Counted from the stretch's first letter, positions 8,385 through 18,300 are shown. The stretch: 64,000 nt of DNA from an uncultured Clostridium sp. (GCA_900553685.1 USEI01000001.1:268413-332412); one strand, 5' to 3'. The notes: generated from the sequence alone by a model not told the origin. Program-made: numbers and translations.

Positions 8385-10853
8385 TTATTGTTCAAATGTG
8401 TCATCTGTACTTTCTTCTGGTGTTTCTGAAGATGTGTTTTCATTTTCTAAATTTTCTTGTTCTTGTGAATTGTTATCATTTGAAATGTTTGAGTCATCTG
8501 TAACTGTGTTAGCATTAGGTAACTCATCTGAATTATTTTTTGAAGAATCAGGTGTATTTAGTATATTCTCTTCATTAGAAGAATTTTCTGAAGGTATGTT
8601 TTCATTTTGAGACTCTTTTTGTGGTTCTTCATTAATAACTGAAGAGGTTTCTGGCTCTTGATTTGGTATTTGAGTGGTATCTTGAGTTTCAGTTTGTTCA
8701 GAATTAGAGTTTTTGATATTTATACCTCCAGAATGTTCATTACAATATTCAGTTGGAGAAGTTCCTTTTATAAAATATTCAGTATAAGCACCAGGACATT
8801 CTGAAAAGGCAAATAAACCACTTGATGGACAAATTGTTGCAGTTTCAATACCAGATTTTGGCAGGTCAAATTTTGCATTATCTAAATTTGAATGTATAGA
8901 TTTCATAACTGCTGACCAAATTTGTCCAGATGGATTTTTTCCATTAAACTTTATTGTTTCATTTAGATCAAAGCCAAACCAAGTTACAGCAGTATAGTAT
9001 GGTGTAAATCCACAAAGCCATCTATCATATTCATCATTTGTTGTACCTGTTTTAGCAGCAACATCAATACCAGGAATTTTACAGTAATTAGCCGTTCCTT
9101 TTGAGCCTATTACAGGTTCTGTTAGTAAGCTTTGAACAATATATGCTACTTCTTTTGAAATACTTCTTTTTTTCTTTTGTTTTGTTTTTAAAACTGTTTT
9201 TCCAGCAGAATTTTCAATTTTTATGTAAAATGTTGGCTCTATATAAATTCCGTCATTTGCTATACATGAATATGCCGCAGCCATTTCTAAAGGACTAATT
9301 CCCTTATCAAGACCACCTAAAGCTAAATTAAGATTTTCATCAGTTTTTGTAAGAGTGGTAATTCCCATTTTTTCCATGTATTTTATAGATGTTTTTGGAG
9401 TAATTTCTTCCATCATTTTTACAAAAGGAATATTTTGAGAAGATTCAACAGCTTGTCTTACTGTGATTATACCTCTATAATCATTATAATCAGTAGGAGA
9501 GTAACCGGTTTCTGTTCCATCATCAAAAGTTGTTTCTTCATCTAAATATAAAGTTGCTGGTGTAAATATTTTTTCTTCTAAACCAGGGACTAAAACAGCA
9601 AGAGGTTTACCTGCAGAACCGGTTTGCCTTAATGCTTGTGTTGCTCTGTTAAATCCTCTAGAAGTGCTTTTTTCACCAAGACCACCTACACAACCTACAA
9701 CATAACCAGTTTTATGATCCATAACTACCATTGCTGCTTGAGAAGTAACAGAAGAATCTTTTTCTGATTTTAATATATATTTATTTTTTGAAAATTCTTT
9801 TTCAATCTCTGATTGAATTTCAGAATCTTGAGTACTATATATTTTTAATCCTGCCATCTCTATATAATTTTCAGCGAAATTTGTTGATATATTTTTCTTT
9901 TTAGAAATATCTTCTATTATTTCTGCAAGTAATGCATCTGTATGGTAAGAGTAAATAATATTTTCTTCTGAATTTTGTATCTTACCTTGTTTAAATTTCA
10001 AGCCATTTTCTACTTTTAAAATAGCTTGATTATAATCTTCTTCATTTATATATTCTAATTCTAACATTTTAGCAAGTACAGTTTTAGTTCTTGTTTTAAT
10101 TTTTTCAGAGTTATCTTTTTCATCATCAAAAGGATTATAAGAATTGGGAGAATTATTTATTCCAGCAAGAAATGCACATTCAGCCAAATCAAGTTCAGAA
10201 ACACTTTTATTAAAATAATAATTTGAACCCATTTCAACGCCGTATAAATTAGGTCCAACATATATAATATTTAGGTAAGCTTCTAATATTTCATCTTTAT
10301 CTAATACTCCTTCAATAGCAAAGGCTTTAATCCATTCATTTATTTTTCGAGAAACCTTTGAAGAATTATCTCCTGTTAAATTTTTTACTAATTGTTGTGT
10401 TATACTACTTCCACCAAATGAAGATGAACCAAGATTTCTTATATAAGAAAAAATAGCAGCAGCTGTTCTTGGAAAATCTACTCCAGAATGTTTATAAAAA
10501 CGTTGATCTTCTATAGCTACATAGGCATTTTTTAAATTATCTGGCATTTCATTAAAAGAAACATTTTTTGTATTTTTATTAGTTCCAAATTCTGCAATTA
10601 CATTTCCTTGTATATCTAATACTTGTGATGGTGTGTTAGAAATCATATCTTGTGCCAGACTTTGCCAATTAGCAATAAAAATACCAGTTTTTATTGCAGT
10701 AAAAACTATTAAGATTAGGAGAATTATTAAAACAATTTTTATTCTTTTAAATTTTTTTGATTTGATTTTATTTTCTTTTTCAAATTTATTTTCATCATTT
10801 TTTAATTGATGTTTATTTAAATTATTTCTTCTTTCTTTTCCTACTCTATTCAA
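8385..10853 (-). CDS. Class A penicillin-binding protein (transglycosylase/transpeptidase, PBP1A type)
   Basis: A bifunctional enzyme that polymerises and cross-links peptidoglycan at the outer membrane face. A basic cytoplasmic start is followed by a membrane helix at about residues 40-62. The GT51 transglycosylase domain has Glu115 in 'AIEDQRFYKHSG', 'GGSSITQQLVKN' and 'KDEILEAYLNIIYVG'. The transpeptidase has the active Ser413 in 'TGSAGKPLA', SxN at Ser472 ('SSQNIPF') and 'KTGTT' at Lys601. The last 120 residues are a disordered tail rich in Glu, Ser, Asn and Thr. The chosen start is TTG 10853, with AAAGAGG 11 bases upstream; the frame is open to 10883 but that TTG has no ribosome binding site. 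It is monocistronic. Confidence 0.93.
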   Translation of the reverse strand: MNRVGKERRNNLNKHQLKNDENKFEKENKIKSKKFKRIKIVLIILLILIVFTAIKTGIFIANWQSLAQDMISNTPSQVLDIQGNVIAEFGTNKNTKNVSFNEMPDNLKNAYVAIEDQRFYKHSGVDFPRTAAAIFSYIRNLGSSSFGGSSITQQLVKNLTGDNSSKVSRKINEWIKAFAIEGVLDKDEILEAYLNIIYVGPNLYGVEMGSNYYFNKSVSELDLAECAFLAGINNSPNSYNPFDDEKDNSEKIKTRTKTVLAKMLELEYINEEDYNQAILKVENGLKFKQGKIQNSEENIIYSYHTDALLAEIIEDISKKKNISTNFAENYIEMAGLKIYSTQDSEIQSEIEKEFSKNKYILKSEKDSSVTSQAAMVVMDHKTGYVVGCVGGLGEKSTSRGFNRATQALRQTGSAGKPLAVLVPGLEEKIFTPATLYLDEETTFDDGTETGYSPTDYNDYRGIITVRQAVESSQNIPFVKMMEEITPKTSIKYMEKMGITTLTKTDENLNLALGGLDKGISPLEMAAAYSCIANDGIYIEPTFYIKIENSAGKTVLKTKQKKKRSISKEVAYIVQSLLTEPVIGSKGTANYCKIPGIDVAAKTGTTNDEYDRWLCGFTPYYTAVTWFGFDLNETIKFNGKNPSGQIWSAVMKSIHSNLDNAKFDLPKSGIETATICPSSGLFAFSECPGAYTEYFIKGTSPTEYCNEHSGGINIKNSNSEQTETQDTTQIPNQEPETSSVINEEPQKESQNENIPSENSSNEENILNTPDSSKNNSDELPNANTVTDDSNISNDNNSQEQENLENENTSSETPEESTDDTFEQ

Positions 10854-11010
10854 TATAATAAATACCTCTTTTTTAAAATTCAATTTTTATAAGCATATCA
10901 AATATATATGAAAAAGTAAAGTAAAAAGCTTTCTAGTTTTATTAATAAATATATTGAAAATTGAGAAATATATAGATATAATCAAATTAAAATAATTTTG
11001 GGAGGGAAGA

Positions 11011-12873
11011 ATGAAAAAAGAAAAAGCAAAAAAAATAATTTTAGTTGTAATTATTATACTATTAATATTGCTTGGAGGAATGGTTTATGCTTATTTCGCA
11101 ACAGATATTTTTAAAACTCCAAAGCAATTATTTGTAAAATATCTTGCAAATAATATAACACAATTATCGGAATTTAATTTAGAGCCTTATAATGAAACAT
11201 TTAAAAAAATGGAAGAAAATAAAACTGAAATTGATTTAGATATTTTTGATAAATTAACACCACAAGAAATTAATATAAAATATGCTGGAGATTTAAAAAA
11301 TGAAAAAGAATCTTTAGTTTGTGAAATAAAACAAGATGATGAGCAAGTTCTGCAAACAAATTTAGCTGTAACAAATGATACTTATGGTATTTATTTAAAA
11401 GGATTACATGATAAATATTTGGCTTTAGAAAATAGAAATTTAAAAAAATTTTTAAGTAATTTTATTAATAGTGAAGAGATTGTAAATATGTTACCTGATA
11501 AAATAACACAATTAGAATCTTTTTCAGAAGAAGAAAATAATAAGTTAAATAATATATATTTAACTTATAGTAAAAAATTTTTAGACCAATTTGAAGATAC
11601 TATTTTCACTTCAGAAAATGGAATACAAGTAGATGTTGATGGAAAAACACTTAAAGCAAATAAATATTCTGCTACAACTAGTACAAAAAAAATATTAGAA
11701 GTATTCACAAATACAATGACAGACTTACTAAATGATAAAGAATTTATAGATTTATATAATAGTAAAATGAATTTGGGTACTAATATAGAAGATTTAAAAT
11801 CTCAAATTAATGAATTTAAAAATTCATTGGACAATTCACATATAGTAGATTCACAAATTGTAATTTCAGTATATTCTGCTGATAAAAGAACAATAAAAAC
11901 AGAAGTTAATATAGATAATAATACTGAGGTTTCAGAATTTTTGATTAAAGACAATAATAATATTGTTTTCAAATCAACTCTTCAAAAATCAGATAAAAAC
12001 AAAGTTGGAAGCGAAGAGAAAATTACAATAACAAATAATTTTAGTGATAATCAAGGAGAATTAATCTTTGAAAAAAATAAAACTTATAACCAAGATGATG
12101 TAAAAGCACTAGAAGAAGATTCATCACATAGTGCAGACTATAATTATTATATTGGTGATTATGAAGATGAAAATGTAAAAATGACATTAAAATCAACTAA
12201 GAATAATGATAATGTGACAACTAATATCGACTTAGGAAATAAGGACTATTCAGTAGTGATGAATATTAGATTTAATTCTGATATTCAAATAGAAGAATTA
12301 ACAGACGAAAATGCTTTAATTTTGAATGATTATTCAAAAGAAGATTTTAATAATTTAGGTCAAGAAATTATTCAAAATTTGTCAAAGACTATAGAAGAAA
12401 ACCCTAATTATTATATTTCAGAAATTTTAATGTCAATGGGATTTACTAGCATTGAGGATTTAAATAGTGATGAAAATTTAGTAGAAGATGAAACTACTAA
12501 TATTATAGAAGAAAATACTGTGGAAACAAGTGTAGAGCCTATTGAAAATGAGGGGAATATTAATAATTTAGGTAGAAAAGTAGATCAAGCAATATCTGAA
12601 GCGATTGAAAAAAGCTTATCAGATTATCATGCTAAAAAAGAAGAAGATCCAGACACAATTCCTGATAATTTTTTAACAGTAGATGCAATAAAATCAAATT
12701 GTAGTGAAGATATGGAAATAGAACTTATAGATGGTACAACATTAAAAAGTGTTTTTGAAGATAAAATTTTTTATACTCAAATAAACATAAATGGAGATAC
12801 TTGGGAACTTGTAGAAACTAAAACATTATATTCAGAAAATGGAGATTTAGAAACAGCAGAGCCTATTGAATAA
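11011..12873 (+). CDS. Large membrane-anchored extracytoplasmic protein, unknown function
   Basis: 620 residues. There is a short lysine-rich start, one hydrophobic helix at about residues 7-29 acting as a signal anchor, then a long hydrophilic, Asn/Glu/Lys-rich domain outside the cell. A 'FKTPKQLFVKYLANNI' segment just after the helix and several beta-rich repeats of similar flavour ('NKYSATTSTKKILEVFTNTM', 'SVVMNIRFNSDIQIEEL') recall uncharacterised Clostridia DUF proteins, perhaps DUF6583, which I cannot confirm. The C-terminal 70 residues are a separate acidic/helical segment. Strong GGGAGGG site before ATG 11011. It is divergent from the PBP gene and monocistronic. Confidence 0.8.
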   Translation: MKKEKAKKIILVVIIILLILLGGMVYAYFATDIFKTPKQLFVKYLANNITQLSEFNLEPYNETFKKMEENKTEIDLDIFDKLTPQEINIKYAGDLKNEKESLVCEIKQDDEQVLQTNLAVTNDTYGIYLKGLHDKYLALENRNLKKFLSNFINSEEIVNMLPDKITQLESFSEEENNKLNNIYLTYSKKFLDQFEDTIFTSENGIQVDVDGKTLKANKYSATTSTKKILEVFTNTMTDLLNDKEFIDLYNSKMNLGTNIEDLKSQINEFKNSLDNSHIVDSQIVISVYSADKRTIKTEVNIDNNTEVSEFLIKDNNNIVFKSTLQKSDKNKVGSEEKITITNNFSDNQGELIFEKNKTYNQDDVKALEEDSSHSADYNYYIGDYEDENVKMTLKSTKNNDNVTTNIDLGNKDYSVVMNIRFNSDIQIEELTDENALILNDYSKEDFNNLGQEIIQNLSKTIEENPNYYISEILMSMGFTSIEDLNSDENLVEDETTNIIEENTVETSVEPIENEGNINNLGRKVDQAISEAIEKSLSDYHAKKEEDPDTIPDNFLTVDAIKSNCSEDMEIELIDGTTLKSVFEDKIFYTQININGDTWELVETKTLYSENGDLETAEPIE

Positions 12874-12898
12874 TAAAATATTTAAAGTATACTAGTTA

Positions 12899-12938
12899 AA
12901 AAAAGATAAATATAATTAAAATTATATTTATCTTTTTT
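12899..12938 (+). terminator. Terminator upstream of the fab cluster
   Basis: 18-bp perfect AT-rich stem (12899-12916 with 12921-12938), 4-base loop, with A-run and T-run flanks. Confidence 0.8.
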
Positions 12939-12963
12939 ATATATTATAAGAATTAATTTTTAT

Positions 12964-12986
12964 AAACTGACTGGTTAGTCTAGTTA
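12964..12986. promoter_or_regulatory. Inverted repeat, candidate operator of the fab cluster
   Basis: GACT-GGTT-AGTC (12969-12980) inside AAACTGACTGGTTAGTCTA. It overlaps the -35 region of the fabH promoter, the usual place for a repressor. The same outer half-sites, AAACTGACT and TAGTCTA, occur around the dyad upstream of rpmB at 27356-27377. Its protein partner is unknown. Confidence 0.4.
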
Positions 12987-13011
12987 CTTATAAAAAATGA
13001 TGTGCTATAAT
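12983..13011 (+). promoter_or_regulatory. Promoter of the fab/acc cluster
   Basis: Extended -10 TG-C-TATAAT (TATAAT at 13006-13011) with a weak -35 GTTACT at 12983-12988, 17-base spacing. The weak -35 fits a regulated promoter. Confidence 0.55.
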
Positions 13012-13043
13012 TCAAAAGTAAAAGATATTAAAAGGAGCTAAAG

Positions 13044-13967
13044 ATGAATTCAATAAAAATTATTTCGACAAGCAAATATCTTCCAAACAATAGAGTCGAA
13101 AATAGCTTTTTTAATGAAAAATTTAACTTAGATGATGACTGGATTTTCAAACGAACAGGAATAAAAAATAGATATTTTACTAAAGAAGAAAATATTATAG
13201 ATTTAGCAGTAAATTCTGCAAAAAAAATAATAGAAAAAATAGATTTTGATATTCAAAAAATTGGAAACATAGTAGTTGCAACTACTTCTAGTGATAGAAT
13301 TATGCCTGGAATAAGCTTTGAAGTACAAAAAGCTTTAAATATAAAAAAATGTATGTGCTTAGATGTTTTTGCAGGTTGTAGTGGTTTTATAAATGCTTTT
13401 GATATTGCAAGAAAAAATATTAGTTTTGGAGAAACAGAATATGCTTTGGTAATAGGTGTTGAAAATATATCAAAATATTTAGATTTTGATGATATTAATA
13501 CATCAATTCTTTTAGGAGATGCTTCAGGGGCAGTATTAATCGGAAAATCTAAAGAAGATAAAAAATATTTCTGCAATATAGAAAGTTTTGGTCAAGATGG
13601 TGAAATTTTAACTTGCCATAATGGAAGAAAATTATATATGAATGGAAAAGCAATATATAAATATGCGGTATCTAAAGTTACAAAAAATATAGAAGATACT
13701 TTAGAACTTAATAATTTAAAAATAGAAAATTTAAAATATATAATTCCACATCAATCAAATATAAAAATAATTGAAAGTATTTCTAAAAAATTAAATATAA
13801 TTGATGAAAAAATGTATAGTAATTTAGAAAAATATGGAAATACTTTTTGTGCAAGCATACCAATAGCTTTAGATGATGTTTTTGAAAATTTAAAAATTGG
13901 AGATAAGTTAATTTTAGCTGGCTATGGTGGTGGACTTAATTTAGGAAGCATATTAATTGAAAAATAA
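13044..13967 (+). CDS. fabH: 3-oxoacyl-ACP synthase III (FabH)
   Basis: FabH starts fatty-acid synthesis by condensing acetyl- or branched acyl-CoA with malonyl-ACP. The triad is complete: Cys112 in 'FAGCSGF', His236 in 'IPHQSN' and Asn266 in 'YGNTF', matching the family's usual positions; 'WIFKRTGIKNR' near residue 35 is the CoA-binding region. 307 residues is slightly short of the usual 320 or so. GGAGC precedes the ATG. It is first in the cluster; the 164-base gap to fabD, where acpP or a regulator often sits, holds no gene. Confidence 0.95.
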   Translation: MNSIKIISTSKYLPNNRVENSFFNEKFNLDDDWIFKRTGIKNRYFTKEENIIDLAVNSAKKIIEKIDFDIQKIGNIVVATTSSDRIMPGISFEVQKALNIKKCMCLDVFAGCSGFINAFDIARKNISFGETEYALVIGVENISKYLDFDDINTSILLGDASGAVLIGKSKEDKKYFCNIESFGQDGEILTCHNGRKLYMNGKAIYKYAVSKVTKNIEDTLELNNLKIENLKYIIPHQSNIKIIESISKKLNIIDEKMYSNLEKYGNTFCASIPIALDDVFENLKIGDKLILAGYGGGLNLGSILIEK

Positions 13968-14131
13968 TATAATTTGCAATAAATAAATTTAATATAAAAA
14001 ATTTAAAATAAATTAGAACATAAATATAAATGTATATTTTATATATTTATATTTGTCAAAATATATGAGTAAAATTGTAAATAACTAAGAATTATAAAGT
14101 ATAAATAATTTAAAATATAAAGGAGAAAAAA

Positions 14132-15070
14132 ATGAAAATAGGATTTTTATTTCCAGGACAAGGTGCGCAAAGTGTAGGAATGGGTAAAGACTTATATGAG
14201 AAATATGATGAAGTAAAAAAAGTATATTCTACTTTAAGTAAAGCAGCAGGTATTGATATTGCTGATTTAACTTTTAATTCTCAAGAAGAAGAATTGTCAC
14301 AAACTAAAAATACCCAAATAGCTATACTTGCTATGAGTTTAGGAATTTTAAAGCTTTTAGAAGAGAAAAACATAAAAGCAGATTATGCGACAGGTTTAAG
14401 TTTAGGAGAATATGCAGCGCTTACATATGCAAAAAGTTTTACTTTAGAGGATGTAGGAAAAATTGTTAAAAAGAGAGGAGAATTTATGCAAAATCTTCTT
14501 CCAGAAGGAGATTGGGCTATGGCAGCTGTAATTGGAATGGAAGATGAAAAAGTAGAAGAAATTTGCAAAAAAGTGGTTCAAGGTTTTGCAGTACCTGCAA
14601 ATTATAACTGTCCAGGTCAAGTTGCAGTTTCAGGAGATAAAGCAGGGATTTTAGAAATGTCTGAAATTGCAAAAGAAGAAGGTGCAAAAAGAGTAGTAAG
14701 TTTAAAAACTAGTGGACCTTTTCATACAGAGAAGTTAGTTGAAGCGTCTAAGGCTTTAAGGAAGGAGCTTAATTTGATAGAAATTAAAACTCCAAATTGT
14801 AATGTAATAAAGAATATTGATGCTAAACCTTACACAGAGGTAGATGATATTAGAGATATTTTAGCAAAACATGTTATAAATCCAGTAAGATTTTCAGCAT
14901 CAGTAAAATATATGTTAGATAATGGAGTAGATACTTTTGTAGAAATTGGACCTGGTAAAGTTTTAACAAGTTTTGTTAAAAAAATTAATAGAGAGGCAAA
15001 ATGCATTAATATAAATGATGTACAAAGTTTTGAAAATACAATTAGTGAACTTGGAAAAAATGAAAAATAA
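14132..15070 (+). CDS. fabD: Malonyl-CoA:ACP transacylase (FabD)
   Basis: Transfers the malonyl group from CoA to acyl carrier protein, supplying the extender for FabH and FabF. 'FLFPGQGAQSVGMG' at the N-terminus, nucleophile Ser90 in 'GLSLGEYAAL', and catalytic His198 in 'SGPFHTEKL' are all present; length 312 is typical. Good AAGGAG site 7 bases before ATG. Co-directional with fabG downstream after 130 bases. Confidence 0.96.
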   Translation: MKIGFLFPGQGAQSVGMGKDLYEKYDEVKKVYSTLSKAAGIDIADLTFNSQEEELSQTKNTQIAILAMSLGILKLLEEKNIKADYATGLSLGEYAALTYAKSFTLEDVGKIVKKRGEFMQNLLPEGDWAMAAVIGMEDEKVEEICKKVVQGFAVPANYNCPGQVAVSGDKAGILEMSEIAKEEGAKRVVSLKTSGPFHTEKLVEASKALRKELNLIEIKTPNCNVIKNIDAKPYTEVDDIRDILAKHVINPVRFSASVKYMLDNGVDTFVEIGPGKVLTSFVKKINREAKCININDVQSFENTISELGKNEK

Positions 15071-15200
15071 CTTGAAATAATTTAGAACAAATTTAAGATT
15101 AAAGGATTGATTATAAAATTTAAAAGTTATTAACTTGATATTTTAGATTAGATAATATTGATTAAAATATAATCTAAAAAAAATGAAAGGAAATTAAAAT

Positions 15201-15947
15201 ATGGAGAATTTAAGAAAAGTAGCTTTAGTAACAGGAGCTACAAGAGGAATTGGAAAAGAAATTGTATATACTTTAGCAGAAAACGGATATGATGTTTCAG
15301 TTAATTATAGAACTAAAACAGCTGAAGTTGAAGAAATGAAAAAAGAAATTGAAGAAAAATTTAATGTAAGATGTGCAGTAGTTCAAGGAGATGTAGGAAG
15401 TTTTGAAGATGCAGAAAATATAGTTAAAGAAACTATAGAAAAACTAGGAAAAATAGATGTTTTAGTTAATAATGCAGGAATAACAAAAGATAATTTATTA
15501 ATGAGAATGTCAAAAGAGGATTTTGAAGCTGTAATTAATGTTAATTTAATAGGAACATTTAATGTAACAAAAAATGTAATTTCTTCAATGGTAAAACAAA
15601 GATCAGGAAGAATAATAAATATATCTTCAGTGGTTGGAGTTTCAGGAAATGCTGGTCAAACAAATTATTCAGCATCTAAGGCGGGAATAATTGGATTTAC
15701 GAAAAGTTTGGCTAAAGAAGTTGCCAGCAGAAATATACTAGTAAATGCAGTAGCGCCAGGTTTTATTTCAACAGATATGACCAGTGTGTTATCAGATACA
15801 GTAAAAGAAAATATTAATTCACAAATACCACTAAAAAGAATGGGAAGCAGTAGAGATATAGCTAATGTAGTAAAATTTTTAGCATCTGAAGAAAGCAGTT
15901 ATATAACAGGTCAAGTAATAAATGTTGATGGTGGAATGTTAATGTAA
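15201..15947 (+). CDS. fabG: 3-oxoacyl-ACP reductase (FabG)
   Basis: NADPH-dependent short-chain dehydrogenase that makes 3-hydroxyacyl-ACP. 'TGATRGIGKEI' is the nucleotide loop, 'NNAG' follows, the catalytic Tyr156 and Lys160 lie in 'NYSASKAG', with Ser in 'NISSVVG'. The end 'ITGQVINVDGGMLM' is family-typical. 248 residues is normal. It is 27 bases upstream of fabF. Confidence 0.96.
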   Translation: MENLRKVALVTGATRGIGKEIVYTLAENGYDVSVNYRTKTAEVEEMKKEIEEKFNVRCAVVQGDVGSFEDAENIVKETIEKLGKIDVLVNNAGITKDNLLMRMSKEDFEAVINVNLIGTFNVTKNVISSMVKQRSGRIINISSVVGVSGNAGQTNYSASKAGIIGFTKSLAKEVASRNILVNAVAPGFISTDMTSVLSDTVKENINSQIPLKRMGSSRDIANVVKFLASEESSYITGQVINVDGGMLM

Positions 15948-15974
15948 TCAAAAAATAAATTAGAAAGGATTAAG

Positions 15975-17216
15975 ATGATGGAAAGAAGAGTTGTAGTAAC
16001 AGGATTAGGAGCAATAACTCCTATAGGAAACAATACTAAAGAATTTTGGAAAGGAATAGTAGATGGAAAATGTGGTATTGATGAAATAACTTTATTTGAT
16101 ACATCAAAATATAAAGTAAAATTAGCAGGAGAAATAAAAAATTATAATCCAGAAGAACATTTTGACAAAAAAGCATCAAAAAGATTAGATAGATATACTC
16201 AACTTGCTATGATTGCAGCAAGAGAAGCAATGGCAGATAGCAAAATAGATATGGAAAAAGAAGATGCTACACGTTTTGGTGTTGCAATAAGTTCTGGTAT
16301 AGGTGGACTTCAAAGTATTGAATCAAATGTTATTACATTATATGAAAAAGGACCAGATAGAGTATCACCTATGTATATTCCAATGGCTATTAGTAATATG
16401 GCTACTGGAAATGTTGCAATAGAAATTGGAGCAAAAGGAGAATCTTTTTGTATGACAACAGCCTGTGCAAGTGCTACTCATACAATAGGAGAATGTTATA
16501 GAATAATTAAACACGGTTATCAAGATGTTATGATTACAGGAGGAACAGAAGCTTCTATTACTCCAACAGGAATTTCAGGATTTACAAATATAAAAGCTTT
16601 ATCACAAACACAAGATAAAACCAGAGCAAGTATTCCTTTTGACAAAGAAAGAAATGGATTTGTTATGGGAGAAGGCGCAGGTTTAATAATTTTAGAAGAA
16701 TTAGAACATGCTAGAAAAAGAGGAGCAAAAATTTATGCAGAAATAGTTGGATATGGAGCTTCATCAGATGCATACCATATTACTTCACCAGCACCAGAAG
16801 GAGAAGGTGGAGCAAGAGCTATGGAAAATGCAATAAAAGATGCTAATTTGAAACCAGAAGAAATAACATATATTAATGCACATGGAACATCAACTCATTT
16901 AAATGATTCTTGTGAAACTTCAGCTATAAAAAAAGCTTTGGGCGAAGCTAGTAAAAAAGTTATGGTTAGTTCAACTAAGGGACATACAGGACACTTATTA
17001 GGAGCAGCAGGTGGAGTTGAAGCAATAGTTTGTGTTAAAGCAATAGATGAAGGAATTGTACCACCAACAATAGGATATAAAGTTTCAGATGAAGAATGTG
17101 ATTTGGATATTGTTCCTAATAAAGCAAGAAAAGCAGAAGTAACAGTTGCAATGTCAAATTCACTAGGCTTTGGAGGACATAATAGCTCAATAATATTTAA
17201 AAAATATGAGGATTAA
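15975..17216 (+). CDS. fabF: 3-oxoacyl-ACP synthase II (FabF)
   Basis: Elongating condensing enzyme. Catalytic Cys164 in 'TTACASATH', His303 in 'NAHGTSTHLND' and His340 in 'TKGHTGHLLGAAGG' form the C-H-H triad of this family; 413 residues is the standard length. Two adjacent ATGs can start it (15975 and 15978); AAAGGA precedes. Next to fabG and accB. Confidence 0.97.
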   Translation: MMERRVVVTGLGAITPIGNNTKEFWKGIVDGKCGIDEITLFDTSKYKVKLAGEIKNYNPEEHFDKKASKRLDRYTQLAMIAAREAMADSKIDMEKEDATRFGVAISSGIGGLQSIESNVITLYEKGPDRVSPMYIPMAISNMATGNVAIEIGAKGESFCMTTACASATHTIGECYRIIKHGYQDVMITGGTEASITPTGISGFTNIKALSQTQDKTRASIPFDKERNGFVMGEGAGLIILEELEHARKRGAKIYAEIVGYGASSDAYHITSPAPEGEGGARAMENAIKDANLKPEEITYINAHGTSTHLNDSCETSAIKKALGEASKKVMVSSTKGHTGHLLGAAGGVEAIVCVKAIDEGIVPPTIGYKVSDEECDLDIVPNKARKAEVTVAMSNSLGFGGHNSSIIFKKYED

Positions 17217-17250
17217 GTTTAATTTTTGAGATTAGAAAGGAAAATTAAAA

Positions 17251-17727
17251 ATGGATTATAAAGAAATAAAAAAACTTATGGATGATATGGGAAATTCTAA
17301 ACTTACAGAAATGGAAATTGAGTTTAAAGATGGATTAAAAATTAGTATGAAAAAAGATAATGGAATGATAAAAGCAAATCCTACTATGTTAACAGTTCCA
17401 CAAGTGCAAACACAAAGTTTAATTCAACAAACACCAGTAGCAGTTCCAGATGTAAAAAAAGATGAACCATTAAAAGTAAAAGAAGAAGTTACAGGAAATG
17501 TTGTTAAATCACCTATGGTAGGTACTTTTTATTCAAAACCATCACCAGATGTAGCTCCTTTTGTAAAAATAGGCAGCAAAGTAAAAAAAGGTGATAAACT
17601 TTGTATAATTGAAGCAATGAAACTTATGAATGAAATTGAATCAGAATATGATGGAGAAGTTGTAGATATTTTAGTAAAAGATGAAGAAATGGTAGATTAC
17701 GGGAAACCATTATTTATTATAAAATAA
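17251..17727 (+). CDS. accB: Biotin carboxyl carrier protein of acetyl-CoA carboxylase (AccB)
   Basis: Carries biotin between AccC and the AccA-AccD carboxyltransferase. An N-terminal helical/hinge region (residues 1-80, Pro/Val/Thr/Gln-rich linker around 45-70) precedes the biotinyl domain; the biotin-accepting Lys124 is in 'IEAMKLMNEIE'. 158 residues is typical. AGGAAA before ATG; 34 bases after fabF. Confidence 0.96.
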   Translation: MDYKEIKKLMDDMGNSKLTEMEIEFKDGLKISMKKDNGMIKANPTMLTVPQVQTQSLIQQTPVAVPDVKKDEPLKVKEEVTGNVVKSPMVGTFYSKPSPDVAPFVKIGSKVKKGDKLCIIEAMKLMNEIESEYDGEVVDILVKDEEMVDYGKPLFIIK

Positions 17728-17815
17728 TTTAAGATTTTTGATAAAATTAAAAGGTTATTTTATAACTAGAATATCAAAATTATTAATAAATCTATAAATA
17801 TACATTGTTTTAAAG

Positions 17816-17856
17816 AAAGGAGAATTTCACATAAATAAATTATGTGAAGAAAAGTT
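17816..17856 (+). promoter_or_regulatory. Unusual fabZ translation-initiation region with hairpin
   Basis: AAAGGAG (17816-17822) sits 34 bases before the fabZ ATG. Between them is a perfect 9-bp hairpin, 17826-17834 with 17840-17848, loop ATAAA. Folding removes 23 bases and brings the site to about 11 bases from ATG 17857. An ATA-initiated reading frame of 10 codons from 17831 ends with TAG across the fabZ start, an alternative reading. Confidence 0.6.
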
Positions 17857-18282
17857 ATGTTAGATATAAATGAAATCATGAAAATAATACCTCAAAGACC
17901 TCCATTCTTAATGATTGACAGAGTTGAAGAATTTGTTCCAGGTGAAAGTGCAATAGCTTATAAAACAGTTTGTATAAATGAACCTCATTTTGCAGGACAC
18001 TTTCCTGGTCAACCAATTATGCCAGGAGTATTAATTGTTGAAGCTTTAGCACAAACAGGTGCTGTTGCAATTCTATCAATGGAAGAAAATAAAGGAAAAA
18101 ATGCTTTATTTGGTGGAATTGATAAATTAAGATTTAAAAAGCAAGTAATTCCAGGTGATGTTTTAAAATTAGAAGTGAAAATTATTAAAACTAAAGGACC
18201 TGTCGGAATTGGAGAAGCTATAGCAACTGTAGATGGAAAGGTTGCAGCAAAAGGTGAACTTACTTTTGCAATAGTAGGTTAA
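17857..18282 (+). CDS. fabZ: 3-hydroxyacyl-ACP dehydratase (FabZ)
   Basis: Dehydrates 3-hydroxyacyl-ACP to the trans-2-enoyl form. Catalytic His48 in '[15 protein letters not shown]' and Glu62 in '[10 protein letters not shown]' are in place; 141 residues is normal for this hot-dog-fold enzyme. The ATG at 17857 has no ordinary ribosome binding site in range: the nearest AAAGGAG is 34 bases upstream beyond a hairpin. It lies 129 bases after accB and 18 before accC. Confidence 0.96.
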   Translation: MLDINEIMKIIPQRPPFLMIDRVEEFVPGESAIAYKTVCINEPHFAGHFPGQPIMPGVLIVEALAQTGAVAILSMEENKGKNALFGGIDKLRFKKQVIPGDVLKLEVKIIKTKGPVGIGEAIATVDGKVAAKGELTFAIVG

Positions 18283-18300
18283 TTTATAAGGAGAAAGAAA

